Source: Woeseiaceae bacterium
GTDB lineage: Bacteria; Pseudomonadota; Gammaproteobacteria; Steroidobacterales; Woeseiaceae
Assembly (NCBI GenBank): GCA_021773035.1
Contig: JAJFKU010000023.1
Span: forward strand, 62,001-126,000
Reading direction: 5' to 3'
Length of the DNA: 64,000 nucleotides
Shown here in pieces: positions 25,251 through 33,712 of the stretch. The notes under the pieces are model-generated. The model was given only the letters and a program-made list of their open reading frames with translations, was not told the origin of the DNA and did not search any database. Within the stretch, counting starts at the first letter, position 1. Each line of letters begins with the position of its first letter. The position numbers and the translations under genes were made by a program.

Positions 25251-27403
25251 GTCGCTTTGATAATAATCTGATCCTGCGAAAAACGGTCGCTGGCGATCAG
25301 CCCGTCGCGCCTGTTCCTGTTGTAGACAACATAAAGATAGGACAGCGGTCGGTACTCCCACGACAGCCGGATGTTCCAGATGCTTCTGTCGACGAGGCTG
25401 TCCCACTGGTACGAACCCGTCATCTGCAGTCGTGGATTAAGCGCGAGGCGGGCGTTGATTCGATACAGGCGGGTGATCTCGCTCTCGGCGGCCATGCCGA
25501 GGTCCTCTATTCGGTTCAGCTGCAGATCGGCGGACAGCTCAAGCTGCGGTTTTGGTACGAAGCGGCCCGAGACCTTGTAGCTGGTAAGTCTGCCGTCGAA
25601 GTAGTCACCCGATTCAATCGAGATATCGCCACCGAGCTTCGCCGATTGATCGGTTTTCGCAAACACCCGCAGGCGTGTGTAGTCGTATTCGCCAGGCGCT
25701 ATCTCGATACCGGCCGGTGAAAATGAGGCCTCGAGCCGCTGTCGGTTGGGCTCCACCGTCAGATCGATCCGCGCGCCGGACTGAAAACGCAGTCGAAGCG
25801 GTCGAAGCGTTGCGTAGGCAAACAGCAAGTCGCCGTCGTCGGCGTCGCGAAACGAAAATATCGAGACTCCGGGATTAAAGCTTCGTATCGACTGCGGCAG
25901 TTTCGGCGATCGCAGGTCGATGCCGGCGGTCAGGCCGTTCATGACGTAGTTGGCGTCGAGAAGCTCGAGCCCGATGCCCGGATTGTAATCCTTGCTGTAG
26001 TAGTTGAGTGAGCTTATGGAGAGCCGGTTGTTACGATAGAAGCCCCACAGTTGAGCACCCAGACCGTCACCGCTTGCATCGTCATCGGACGCGGACACCA
26101 TGCCCTGTATGCTGAATGACTGCGTGGGTTGCCACAAGCCGTCCATCGTGTAGGTCGCGTTGCTGTTGATACCGTCATCCCGCCGGTAGGTCAGCATACC
26201 GCCCAGCCGGCTCTGCCCGGCGACGTTTCTCGAATATCGTGCCACGGCAAAATCTGTCGCGGGGTCTGTATTCTGCGCCCGTTGCCGCATTGCGAGCAGG
26301 CCAAGCTGCTGTTTTGACGACCGGCTCGTCAAGCGCAAACCACCGTCCAGCGGAATCGGGTTGCCGGCGTCATCGAGTCCGATTCGACGGCTGAAAAACG
26401 GTCGTATCCACTCGGTCACGCTGGCCGTGAAAATGTTGGCATTCTCGAGAAAGAACTGGCGCCGTTCCGGGAAGAACACGCTGAAGCGATCGAGATTGAT
26501 AACCTGCCGGTCGACGTCTGCCTGCGCGAAGTCGGTGTTCATGGTCACGTCGACGACGGTGTTCGGCGAAACGGCCCACTTGAGTTCGCCGCCGGTTTCG
26601 AACTCGGACGCGCTGCTCGACCCGGTTTCACGAAGCTGCTGCAGCAGGCCGTAGGGGTTGAACTGCAGGTTCGGTTTCGGCGGCGGCGTTTCGAAGCCGT
26701 ACAACTCGCCAGCGTAGGCCATGCGGTCAACTGAAAAGGCACGGGGAACAGCGGGCAGGCTGGCCTCCTCATTCAGGCTGCGAACATTGCGTGCAAAGAT
26801 CACCCCCAGGCGATCAGCTCCCGCCGGGTAGCGGAGATTGCGCCACGGTATGGCGATCTCCGCTATCCACCGATCACTGTGAACGCTTGTTTTGACGGTC
26901 CAGCGTGCATCCCAGTTCAGGTTGACTTCTGACGCATCGATGACTTCGAGGTCACGCTGATTGCCATAGGGAGTTGTCTGAAATACGACGGCATTGCGTT
27001 GGTCGAGAAAGCCGTCGATGGCGATACCGAACAGGTCGTTCTCGTCGAAGGAGAAATCGCGCTGCAGGTTCTGCACCCGTGTCGTATCCCGGGGCTGGTA
27101 ACAGATAGCTGCTATATACAGAGCGTGGTCATCGTAAGCGACATGTACTTGCGTAGCATAGGTGGAGCTTGTCTGCTGCAGCGGTTCTTTTTGTACGAAG
27201 TCGGAAATCGCCGTGGTTCGCTGCCAGATGGCCTCGTCCAGTTTGCCGTCGATTTCGATGTTGCCGTGCAGCGCTGTGGCTTGAAACAGCGTTCGTTCTG
27301 ATGGTGGTGGAAAGACACTCTGAGACGCTGCGCTCTCGGGCGGCAAGAACGCGATGCACATCGCGAGTAACGGCAGATATCGAATTCCTGAGTCTAGACG
27401 CAT
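25232..27403 (-). CDS. Exported CBM9-like/DUF5916 beta-barrel protein
   Basis: A 723-residue protein. A signal peptide (MRLDSGIRYLPLLAMCIAFL..) precedes a CBM9-like domain (about 45-215; IDGKLDEAIW, YDDHALYIAAICY, IAIPWRNLRYP) and a DUF5916 region rich in amphipathic strands that should form an outer-membrane barrel ending in YLLEM. ATG 27403, with GGGAG about 7 bases upstream, is chosen over longer readings because it starts the signal peptide. Proteins of this type are often near TonB or two-component genes and are thought to handle surface ligands, but no function is established. It is divergent from an OmpR-type regulator with shared TGTCG repeats. Confidence 0.85.
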   Translation of the reverse strand: MRLDSGIRYLPLLAMCIAFLPPESAASQSVFPPPSERTLFQATALHGNIEIDGKLDEAIWQRTTAISDFVQKEPLQQTSSTYATQVHVAYDDHALYIAAICYQPRDTTRVQNLQRDFSFDENDLFGIAIDGFLDQRNAVVFQTTPYGNQRDLEVIDASEVNLNWDARWTVKTSVHSDRWIAEIAIPWRNLRYPAGADRLGVIFARNVRSLNEEASLPAVPRAFSVDRMAYAGELYGFETPPPKPNLQFNPYGLLQQLRETGSSSASEFETGGELKWAVSPNTVVDVTMNTDFAQADVDRQVINLDRFSVFFPERRQFFLENANIFTASVTEWIRPFFSRRIGLDDAGNPIPLDGGLRLTSRSSKQQLGLLAMRQRAQNTDPATDFAVARYSRNVAGQSRLGGMLTYRRDDGINSNATYTMDGLWQPTQSFSIQGMVSASDDDASGDGLGAQLWGFYRNNRLSISSLNYYSKDYNPGIGLELLDANYVMNGLTAGIDLRSPKLPQSIRSFNPGVSIFSFRDADDGDLLFAYATLRPLRLRFQSGARIDLTVEPNRQRLEASFSPAGIEIAPGEYDYTRLRVFAKTDQSAKLGGDISIESGDYFDGRLTSYKVSGRFVPKPQLELSADLQLNRIEDLGMAAESEITRLYRINARLALNPRLQMTGSYQWDSLVDRSIWNIRLSWEYRPLSYLYVVYNRNRRDGLIASDRFSQDQIIIKATYLLEM

Positions 27404-27461
27404 TGCAGGGCTCCCGGTTATATGGAGCGAGCTACGATACGGGCGCATTGCGTATGAGGAT

Positions 27462-27525
27462 TGTCGGTCTCGACGCTCAATGTCGCGAGTTGTCGCAATT
27501 AGCGGTGTCGATACAATTTGCGACA
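27462..27525. promoter_or_regulatory. TGTCG repeat cluster in divergent promoter region
   Basis: TGTCG occurs at 27462, 27481, 27491 and 27506, with the reverse complement CGACA at 27521. The pair at 27481/27491 (TGTCGC, 10-base period) has the direct-repeat spacing used by OmpR-family regulators, and TGTCGCAA/TTGCGACA (27491-27498 and 27518-27525) form an inverted repeat. The cluster lies between the DUF5916 gene and the response regulator at 27559, so it may control both. Confidence 0.5.
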
Positions 27526-27558
27526 GCTTTTTTTTTGGCGCTGTACTAGAGTCCACCG

Positions 27559-28281
27559 ATGGCAGTCAAAACGTCTCATATCGCCGTAGTCGACGACGAC
27601 GATGACATACGGTCGTCGCTGGCGAAGTACCTGCAGAAGCACGGATTCAGGGTCAGCGTTGCGGCAGATGGCGATGAACTGAAACAGCTGCTTGCAAGCG
27701 CCAGCGTTGACCTGCTGATTCTGGATATCATGCTTCCTGGCGATGACGGTCTGACAATTTGCCGGCGCGTTCAGGAGAGCCGGCAGATACCGACTATCTT
27801 TCTGACCGCGCTGGCCGAAGACATAGACAGGATCGTCGGTCTGGAACTCGGCGCCGACGACTATGTAACGAAGCCCTTTAATCCACGGGAACTGCTGGCG
27901 CGCATTAAGTCGGTCATACGGCGCAGTCAGATGTTGCCGAACACGCCGCGAACCGCAAAGGGCGTTGTTTCTTTCGACCGCTGGCGCTTCGATTTTTCGC
28001 GCAAGGAAGTCGTCGGACTCGACGGCGTTGTCGTACGTCTGAGTTCCGGCGAGCACCTGGTGCTGACGTCGCTTATCGAGCACGCCGGCAGCACCTTGAG
28101 CCGGGATCAGCTTCTGGATATGACCAAGGGACGCGAGGCACAGCTGTTCGATCGCAGTATCGACAACGTCATCAGCCGGCTGCGCCGGAAGCTGGAAAGC
28201 GACCCGAAACATCCGCAGATTATTCAAACACAGTGGGGCGATGGCTACGCTTTCGCCGCCGATCTTGAATCGACGCCGTGA
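27559..28281 (+). CDS. OmpR/PhoB-family response regulator
   Basis: A 240-residue regulator. The receiver domain has the acidic pocket VDDDDD (11-16), phosphoacceptor D56 (LLILDIMLPGDDG), T84 (IFLTALAED) and K106-region YVTKPFNP. The C-terminal winged helix (about 140-238) has the expected LTSLIEHAGSTLSRDQLLD, SIDNVISRLRRKLE and WGDGYAFA motifs. GTGA overlap of four bases with the downstream kinase makes them a cognate pair. TGTCG repeats just upstream suggest autoregulation and control of the divergent outer-membrane gene. Confidence 0.93.
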   Translation: MAVKTSHIAVVDDDDDIRSSLAKYLQKHGFRVSVAADGDELKQLLASASVDLLILDIMLPGDDGLTICRRVQESRQIPTIFLTALAEDIDRIVGLELGADDYVTKPFNPRELLARIKSVIRRSQMLPNTPRTAKGVVSFDRWRFDFSRKEVVGLDGVVVRLSSGEHLVLTSLIEHAGSTLSRDQLLDMTKGREAQLFDRSIDNVISRLRRKLESDPKHPQIIQTQWGDGYAFAADLESTP

Positions 28282-29651
28282 ATCCGCTGTCCCGCTTTAT
28301 GCCGAAATCCCTCGAAGGCCAGATGGTTGCCGTTCTGGGGGGGTCGATATTGCTGCTGCTCAGTCTGCTGGTCGGTCTCGACCTTCTGGATCGCAAGTCG
28401 CCCATCGAGTGGGCCGACTCCAGCGTAACGCTGAACCGCCTGGCGAGAATGCAGGCGATTCTGGAAAACGTCAGTTCCGAGCGCCGCGCCGGGCTGTTGG
28501 GGTCGCTGTCCGGCTGCCATGAGGGCTATACGCTGACTGCACAACCCTACGGCCCTGTCAGCCTCGATGAACGCACGAACTCTGTGCGCGGTGGCGTTGC
28601 CAGGCACCTGGCCATCGACGCGCAGCGTGTGCTCGTCGGCTATACGAAACTGATGCGCAGCGACTTTTCCTATGCTGACTGCGAAGTGTCGGAGATCAAG
28701 CTGCCGATGACGGCGATTGTCATCAGTTTTCAGCTGCAATCCGGCGAGTGGCTGAACGCGGAAGTCCATCCGCACGAGTGGCATTTGCAGGACCTGGTCG
28801 AGCGCATACTGCGTTACAGCTCAGCCCTGGTTCTCGTCGGTATCTTTGCGCTGTTGCTTATCCGGCGCTTGGGTAAACCGCTCAAGCAGCTGACGAGTGC
28901 GGCCAGGCAGTTCGCCGATGGCCTGCAGGTGTCACCGGTTGAAGAAAGCGGACCGGCGGATCTCAGAAGGGCGATCCAGTCGTTCAATGCCATGCAACGA
29001 CAGGTTGCGGACGACGTCAAAAAGCGAACGGGAACCCTGGCGGCTATCAGTCACGATCTGCGCACCCCGCTTACCGCGCTGAGGATTCGGGGAGAGCTGG
29101 TTGACGATGACGAGGCACGCGATGATCTCGTCGCGAGCATCGAAAAGATGGAGAAAGTTCTGTCGTCCGCGCTTGACTACCTGCAGGGTGAGTCACAAAC
29201 CGAAGTGCTCAGGGACGTCGACCTGAGCGCGTTGCTGGCGAGCGAGTGCAGCGAATTCGAAGAAGTTGGGCAGGTAGCCGTGTTCGACGGCGAGACAGGC
29301 GTTCACCTCAATTGCCGACCGGATGCGCTCGCCCGCGCGGTACGTAATCTGATCGAGAATGCGAACAAGTATGGCGGCGGCGCCCGTGTCAGTCTTCGGC
29401 TCGGTGCTGCAAACGTCGATATCGCCGTGTCAGATACCGGGCCGGGTATTCCGGCGGACAAAATCGGAGAGGCCCTTGAACCGTTCCGGCGACTATCGGC
29501 GGCGCGAGAGAGTCAGCAGGGCGGTTTTGGTCTCGGGCTCTCCATTGTGGAGGCTGTTGCAAGGGGTCACGGCGGCAGGCTGATACTGACGGCCAATGAA
29601 CCAGGCGGACTGCTGGCGACGATCCGGATACCGCGGCTTCGTCAGTTGTAA
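28278..29651 (+). CDS. Sensor histidine kinase
   Basis: A 457-residue membrane kinase. Transmembrane helices at about 15-37 and 175-195 enclose a periplasmic sensor of about 140 residues with two cysteines. HAMP (about 195-245), HisKA with H259 (AAISHDLRTPLTALRIRGE) and HATPase with NLIENANKYGGG, SDTGPGIP and GGFGLGLSIVEA follow. It is translated with the response regulator at 27559. The signal is unknown; the shared promoter region with the DUF5916 barrel suggests envelope or ligand sensing. Confidence 0.93.
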   Translation: MNPLSRFMPKSLEGQMVAVLGGSILLLLSLLVGLDLLDRKSPIEWADSSVTLNRLARMQAILENVSSERRAGLLGSLSGCHEGYTLTAQPYGPVSLDERTNSVRGGVARHLAIDAQRVLVGYTKLMRSDFSYADCEVSEIKLPMTAIVISFQLQSGEWLNAEVHPHEWHLQDLVERILRYSSALVLVGIFALLLIRRLGKPLKQLTSAARQFADGLQVSPVEESGPADLRRAIQSFNAMQRQVADDVKKRTGTLAAISHDLRTPLTALRIRGELVDDDEARDDLVASIEKMEKVLSSALDYLQGESQTEVLRDVDLSALLASECSEFEEVGQVAVFDGETGVHLNCRPDALARAVRNLIENANKYGGGARVSLRLGAANVDIAVSDTGPGIPADKIGEALEPFRRLSAARESQQGGFGLGLSIVEAVARGHGGRLILTANEPGGLLATIRIPRLRQL

Positions 29652-29793
29652 TAACTCAGACCCGACCGAATTCGAACGGCGAGCTTCCTTGAGAGCTGAA
29701 GGGATCGATGCAACACTGGCACTGGGTTCTTGCACCGGTGATTCGTCATACGGCGCAGCCAAACTTGCTAAAAGAATTGATGTTCGGTGCAGG

Positions 29794-29861
29794 GATGCGG
29801 AGGATACGCCAATGACCTCTTCACGACCCACAGGCGAGGTCATTGGCGTAGCCACCGCATC
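29794..29861. repeat. Hairpin C in convergent intergenic region
   Basis: Arms 29794-29819 and 29836-29861 pair over 26 bp with two mismatches, the inner 15 bp being perfect; the loop is 16 nt and contains ACGACCCAC. It lies in the 477-base gap 29652-30128 between the kinase and the convergent cupin gene; I see no credible gene in this gap. Confidence 0.75.
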
Positions 29862-29907
29862 TCGACAGTCGGGCAAGTAATTCCGTTACTGATCGCAGTG
29901 CTGAGCA

Positions 29908-29981
29908 GGTGTTGATCCGGGAGGGCCGAATCCGGAGCCGGTGGGTCGTTTAGACGGCATCGGCCCTCCCGGATCAACACC
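29908..29981. repeat. Hairpin D with perfect 22-bp stem
   Basis: Arms 29908-29929 and 29960-29981 are perfectly complementary over 22 bp, with a 30-nt loop. The loop holds GTGGGTCGT, the reverse complement of ACGACCCAC in the loop of hairpin C, while the stems differ. This repeats the layout seen at 12525-12762. No T-run follows either arm. Confidence 0.8.
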
Positions 29982-30128
29982 GGGTTAAGAACTCCACCGG
30001 TAATTATTCTGTTACGCCGGCCGCCTGAATCCGCAGGCCAAAACGGTCATTCGATCTCGATATTGTCCGACCGTGACTGTCCGATCAAGTACCGATTATC
30101 ACAATTAGTCACGATTTACATGCCCCGG

Positions 30129-30512
30129 TCAGACAGTCGGTTTCCAGCGCCCTTCGATGATGATTGCCTCGGTTGCTCCGGGCCAGGGTGGCATCGTGAT
30201 GCATATGAACTTCAGGTCGGTCTCTGATACGTTTCGGTATTGAAATTTCGTGCCGACCGGGATATCAATTGACGTACCCGGCACTAACTGCGAAACGCCG
30301 CTGTCAGCGCCATCGTCTCTCCATATCTCACCGTGACCCTCCAGCACATACCAGAACTCACTGACCGTTGCGTGAACCGTGGCATTGTTGATCTGGTGTG
30401 GCGGAACGGTGCTGTGAATCATGTCGCCCGTCGTCCCGTCCATGATGAAGCGAACATCCGCGCCGGCTGGTGATTTCCTGTCGGCGTGTTCCGGTAGTGT
30501 GGTTGTTTTCAT
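30129..30512 (-). CDS. Cupin-domain protein
   Basis: A 127-residue single-domain cupin (Cupin_2 type) with ATVHATVSEFWYVLEGHGEI as motif 1 and SIDIPVGTKFQYRNVSE as motif 2. The motif-1 metal ligands are incomplete compared with enzymatic cupins, so a sensing or binding role is as likely as catalysis. The N-terminus lacks a signal peptide. It follows the MscS gene on the same strand after about 66 bases and may be cotranscribed with it. No specific function can be assigned. Confidence 0.8.
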   Translation of the reverse strand: MKTTTLPEHADRKSPAGADVRFIMDGTTGDMIHSTVPPHQINNATVHATVSEFWYVLEGHGEIWRDDGADSGVSQLVPGTSIDIPVGTKFQYRNVSETDLKFICITMPPWPGATEAIIIEGRWKPTV

Positions 30513-30578
30513 GGTTTACGACCTTGTCTCGTCCTGCTCGCTAAAGTTTGAATCATCATGCTCGAAAATCCTGCTGAC

Positions 30579-31631
30579 TCAGTCCTTCGACATTTTCTCC
30601 TCTTTCCTGTCGATCAGTGCCTTGACCCTCACAATACGCGCTTCGATATTTTCTATCTCGGACTCCGCGGCCTCTTCGTCGGCCGCATCTGCACTGGCTT
30701 CCTTGCAGGCCTTCAGGCGTGCTTTTAGTTCCTCCAGGTTCTCGCGAAGATTCGATACGGATTCGGCTTTCGCAGCCTTATCAAACACCAGCGAGTCCGT
30801 CGATCTCGACGGGGATGGAGCGACAGGGCCGTCGCCAACTTCCGCGACGATGACCCGATCCTCATCCAGTGCGCGCGTATTCATAAATGTCGGTGAGACG
30901 ATTTCTATACCTTCCGCGTGCAGCGCATCCATCGTTCGCCCGCGCAGCTCGCGCCGCTTGTCCAACAGGTGGTTGACCTCTTTCAAAAGACCGGAGACCC
31001 GATAAGTGACAGAGTGGTCGCCGAGATCCCGTATCTGGACGAACGGGCTTTCCAGCCCGGTATCGATAGCCGCCTTTATAAGCAAGGTTTCGATCTGATG
31101 ACGCGACACATCGTAGCCGAGCGATAGCTGGACCGACAGAACCGTGCCCGAAGTTCGCATGACGCGAACCGGGTTTGTTACCAGATAGAGGTTCGGCAAC
31201 GTTGTCAGGTCGCGGTCTTCCGTCTGAATTTCGGTGTGCAACAAGTCCATTTCCGTGATTCGCCCGAAATAGTCGCCAACGGTTACGTAGCGACCCGGAC
31301 GACAGTTGCCGATTGTCTTGAGCATGATGCCCGCCATTACGTTGCCAACCAGCGTCGTTGACGATAGCGCGATCGTCGCACTGACGATGAGTCCATACAG
31401 GCTCAGCAGCTGGCCGCGGAGTATGTCGCCAAAAGGCATGAACAGGATTAGCAACAACACGGCGGCCAGGACGCCGCCGAGCTGTATCAGCTGCTGCCTG
31501 AATTTCAGGTGCGGTCGGCCCTCGAAATAGCTGACTAGGCGCCTGTTTGCGAACCCGAGGCCAAGCACCAGCAACATGCCAATAACAAATACTTGTACGA
31601 AGGTCAGTACGATGTTCATGCTGAAGTCCAT
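30579..31631 (-). CDS. MscS-family mechanosensitive channel with coiled-coil tail
   Basis: A 350-residue inner-membrane protein. Three N-terminal helices are followed by the MscS pore and beta domain (IALSSTTLVGNVMAGIMLK, RPGRYVTVGDYFGRITEMDL, LHTEIQTEDRDLTTLPN, LYLVTNPVRV). The C-terminus (about 270-350) adds a charged, Ala/Glu/Lys-rich coiled coil not found in minimal MscS. It is 7 bases past the App1-like phosphatase gene, so it closes a minus-strand operon starting at the sulfotransferase. The channel probably releases osmolytes under hypo-osmotic stress; a signalling role for the tail is speculative. Confidence 0.88.
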   Translation of the reverse strand: MDFSMNIVLTFVQVFVIGMLLVLGLGFANRRLVSYFEGRPHLKFRQQLIQLGGVLAAVLLLILFMPFGDILRGQLLSLYGLIVSATIALSSTTLVGNVMAGIMLKTIGNCRPGRYVTVGDYFGRITEMDLLHTEIQTEDRDLTTLPNLYLVTNPVRVMRTSGTVLSVQLSLGYDVSRHQIETLLIKAAIDTGLESPFVQIRDLGDHSVTYRVSGLLKEVNHLLDKRRELRGRTMDALHAEGIEIVSPTFMNTRALDEDRVIVAEVGDGPVAPSPSRSTDSLVFDKAAKAESVSNLRENLEELKARLKACKEASADAADEEAAESEIENIEARIVRVKALIDRKEEKMSKD

Positions 31632-31638
31632 TTTTCCG

Positions 31639-32730
31639 CTACCGGTGGGAGAGCGTCTGTGCTTGCTCGAAAAGCTGCCAGCGGTCCTGGTCGATGCCGT
31701 CGAACAAGGACTTGTACCGCGGGTCGTCGGCGCATTCCTGCGTTACGTTTCTGATGTAGATCTTCAGAATCCGATCGGGATACTCGCGCAACAAATCCGC
31801 ATAAACTTCCGGGTCATGTTCGCCGCTGTCGCCGACGAGAATAAACTGTCGCCCGGGATAAGTTGCCAGTATGTTCTCGATTACCGCGGGTTTCGTTTCC
31901 GTACCCTTCTTGAAGAGATTAAATAGCGTTTTGTCACGAAAACGTACCGACTTCAGACTAAGCGCCGGGCGCGGAAATCCTTCCTGTTCGAGAAACTCCA
32001 CGAGTGGCGTGTAAAGCTGCCATGGGCTTGACGAAACGAAGTGCAGACTGCTGTTGTGCTGCGACCAATCGTCATACAGCTCGGCCATGCCGGGCACTGC
32101 GCTGAAATCGAGCAGAAAAGTGTGTTCGAGAAGGCTGCTTCGCTGCCTGACGTTCGAGACCTTCACGGTGTCGTCGATATCGCTGATTATCGACAGTCCG
32201 TTTGGTGTGACGAGTAACACTTCACCCGAGAAGCGGCGCTTGTCGACGTTGCCGGTAACTGCGGTGTAGCGAATAAGCGAATCTTCCGCGAATGCCTCGA
32301 TGTCGGCCACGGGAACGACCAGCACCGTCTCGAAGTGTCCGTTGACGTTCGACGGTGGCAGAACGTGGTTGCGCCCGGCCAGAGAGATAACGATCTTCTT
32401 GCCGCGTTCGTTATCGGCAATCATCAGGTTGATTCGCCGTGTGAAATTGGCTTTCGTTTCACGGTCCGGTGCCAGGTCATACTCGGTTTTCAGTATCGTC
32501 GAGAAAAGCGCCTTGCGGGCGATACTGTTTTCGGGCTCGTATATCCAGCCGTGTATGGGTATGTGCCACTGCTGCTGCGCCTCATCGAGCCACGCCGTCG
32601 TGCGAAAAAATACGAGCTGCTCGTCGTTCTTTATGTTGGAGTAATTAGCCACAGCGGCCTCGACAGTTCCGGGATACAGGTAATATCCGAGGATAAGGGC
32701 AGATAGCAAAACTACAGCGTTCCTGAGCAT
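31639..32730 (-). CDS. App1-like phosphatidate phosphatase domain protein (DUF2183)
   Basis: A 363-residue protein with an N-terminal hydrophobic segment (LRNAVVLLSALILGYYLYPG) that is either a signal peptide or anchor. The C-terminal half is a HAD-like App1 catalytic domain with the DxDxT motif SDIDDTVKVSNV (D184, D186, T188), FVSSSPWQLY and RFILVGDSGEHDPEVY. Yeast App1 is a Mg-dependent phosphatidate phosphatase; bacterial members are uncharacterised. ATG 32730 is used because the upstream gene stops one base earlier (TGAGATG), making re-initiation likely. Context suggests a lipid-phosphate substrate outside the cytoplasm. Confidence 0.85.
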   Translation of the reverse strand: MLRNAVVLLSALILGYYLYPGTVEAAVANYSNIKNDEQLVFFRTTAWLDEAQQQWHIPIHGWIYEPENSIARKALFSTILKTEYDLAPDRETKANFTRRINLMIADNERGKKIVISLAGRNHVLPPSNVNGHFETVLVVPVADIEAFAEDSLIRYTAVTGNVDKRRFSGEVLLVTPNGLSIISDIDDTVKVSNVRQRSSLLEHTFLLDFSAVPGMAELYDDWSQHNSSLHFVSSSPWQLYTPLVEFLEQEGFPRPALSLKSVRFRDKTLFNLFKKGTETKPAVIENILATYPGRQFILVGDSGEHDPEVYADLLREYPDRILKIYIRNVTQECADDPRYKSLFDGIDQDRWQLFEQAQTLSHR

Positions 32731-32731
32731 C

Positions 32732-33712
32732 TCAGGGCAAGGTCGCCAGATATTGGGGGGCCAGCGAGACGTTGAGTGCCGCATTCAACACGCGCGCCGT
32801 GAACGTTCGTATTGCCGAACCCTGATTGCTTGCCAGCAGCAATTTTTCCGGCGGAAGACGCACGCTCTGGATCAGCTTCTCGTAGTGTGGCCAACCTTCT
32901 TCGGACTGCCCGTACAGGGACCACAGGCGGCGCCATTCGAAACGGAAATTCTGCAGCATGACCTCGAATTGCATAGCGATCTGCGGATTGTTTCCTCTGT
33001 GCGCCCGTAAGTCGAGTGCGATGTCCTGAGTCAGAGCATCGATCTCACCAGGGTGCATCACCAGAGGTGCGTTGTATTGCTCCGTTAGTATCGAAACCGA
33101 CTCACCTTCCTTGTAAGGAACTGCCCGGTCCGCGGCAATCGCCGGCTTTTTCGTCTGCCTTACACAGCGCCACTCCGACTCGCCGACCAGCTGCCAGAAC
33201 CCGGGGGAACCTGCCGTATCGACAACCAGATGGATACGGTTTTCTCCGGAATTATTTTCCACACGGTGCGCTTTCCACGAGTCAAATATCCAGGTTTCGC
33301 CGGCGGCCATGTGTACATGGGTGTCGCCGCAGTAGAAAAGTACCTCCGGATTGGTGATGATCGGTATGTGAATTCTGACGCGGTTGTACCAGTGGTAGTT
33401 AATGTCGCGATGCTCAGGCACAGCGCAGTTGCCGCCGAGGCCCATTAGCCGCGAACGGCCGTAAACCTCGCCGATCGATGCCAGCACCTGTTGAATATAG
33501 GGCGCACGTTGCAGTCGTTCGGTCACCTTCATGGGCCCGTTGAAACCGTCGTTCATTTCCCCGTTGAGTGAAATGAGCGGGATCGACGTGTTTCCCTCGA
33601 AACCGTGCGGATGTGGCATCCATTCCGATTCATCGAACGCCAGCACTTCCTGGCTGAGGCGTTCGACGTCGAATCTGAACGGTAGTCGTACGAATTCTGT
33701 CGGCAACCTCAT
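32732..33712 (-). CDS. Aspartyl/asparaginyl beta-hydroxylase-like 2-oxoglutarate dioxygenase
   Basis: A 326-residue protein whose N-terminal half is an Asp/Asn hydroxylase fold. Iron ligands are likely H101xD103 (VPEHRDINYHWYN) and H149 (SWKAHRVENNSGENRIHLVV), with R159 binding 2-oxoglutarate. Relatives include LpxO, which hydroxylates lipid A acyl chains, and uncharacterised peptide hydroxylases. The C-terminal half is helical without recognised domain. Its ATG overlaps the sulfotransferase stop (TGATG), and its stop sits one base before the App1-like start, so the three proteins are made together. Confidence 0.85.
   Translation of the reverse strand: MRLPTEFVRLPFRFDVERLSQEVLAFDESEWMPHPHGFEGNTSIPLISLNGEMNDGFNGPMKVTERLQRAPYIQQVLASIGEVYGRSRLMGLGGNCAVPEHRDINYHWYNRVRIHIPIITNPEVLFYCGDTHVHMAAGETWIFDSWKAHRVENNSGENRIHLVVDTAGSPGFWQLVGESEWRCVRQTKKPAIAADRAVPYKEGESVSILTEQYNAPLVMHPGEIDALTQDIALDLRAHRGNNPQIAMQFEVMLQNFRFEWRRLWSLYGQSEEGWPHYEKLIQSVRLPPEKLLLASNQGSAIRTFTARVLNAALNVSLAPQYLATLP

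Noticed and set aside
29596-29880. 94-codon frame after the sensor kinase
   Set aside because: It begins inside the kinase gene in another frame and runs through hairpin C, so it is unlikely to be coding.
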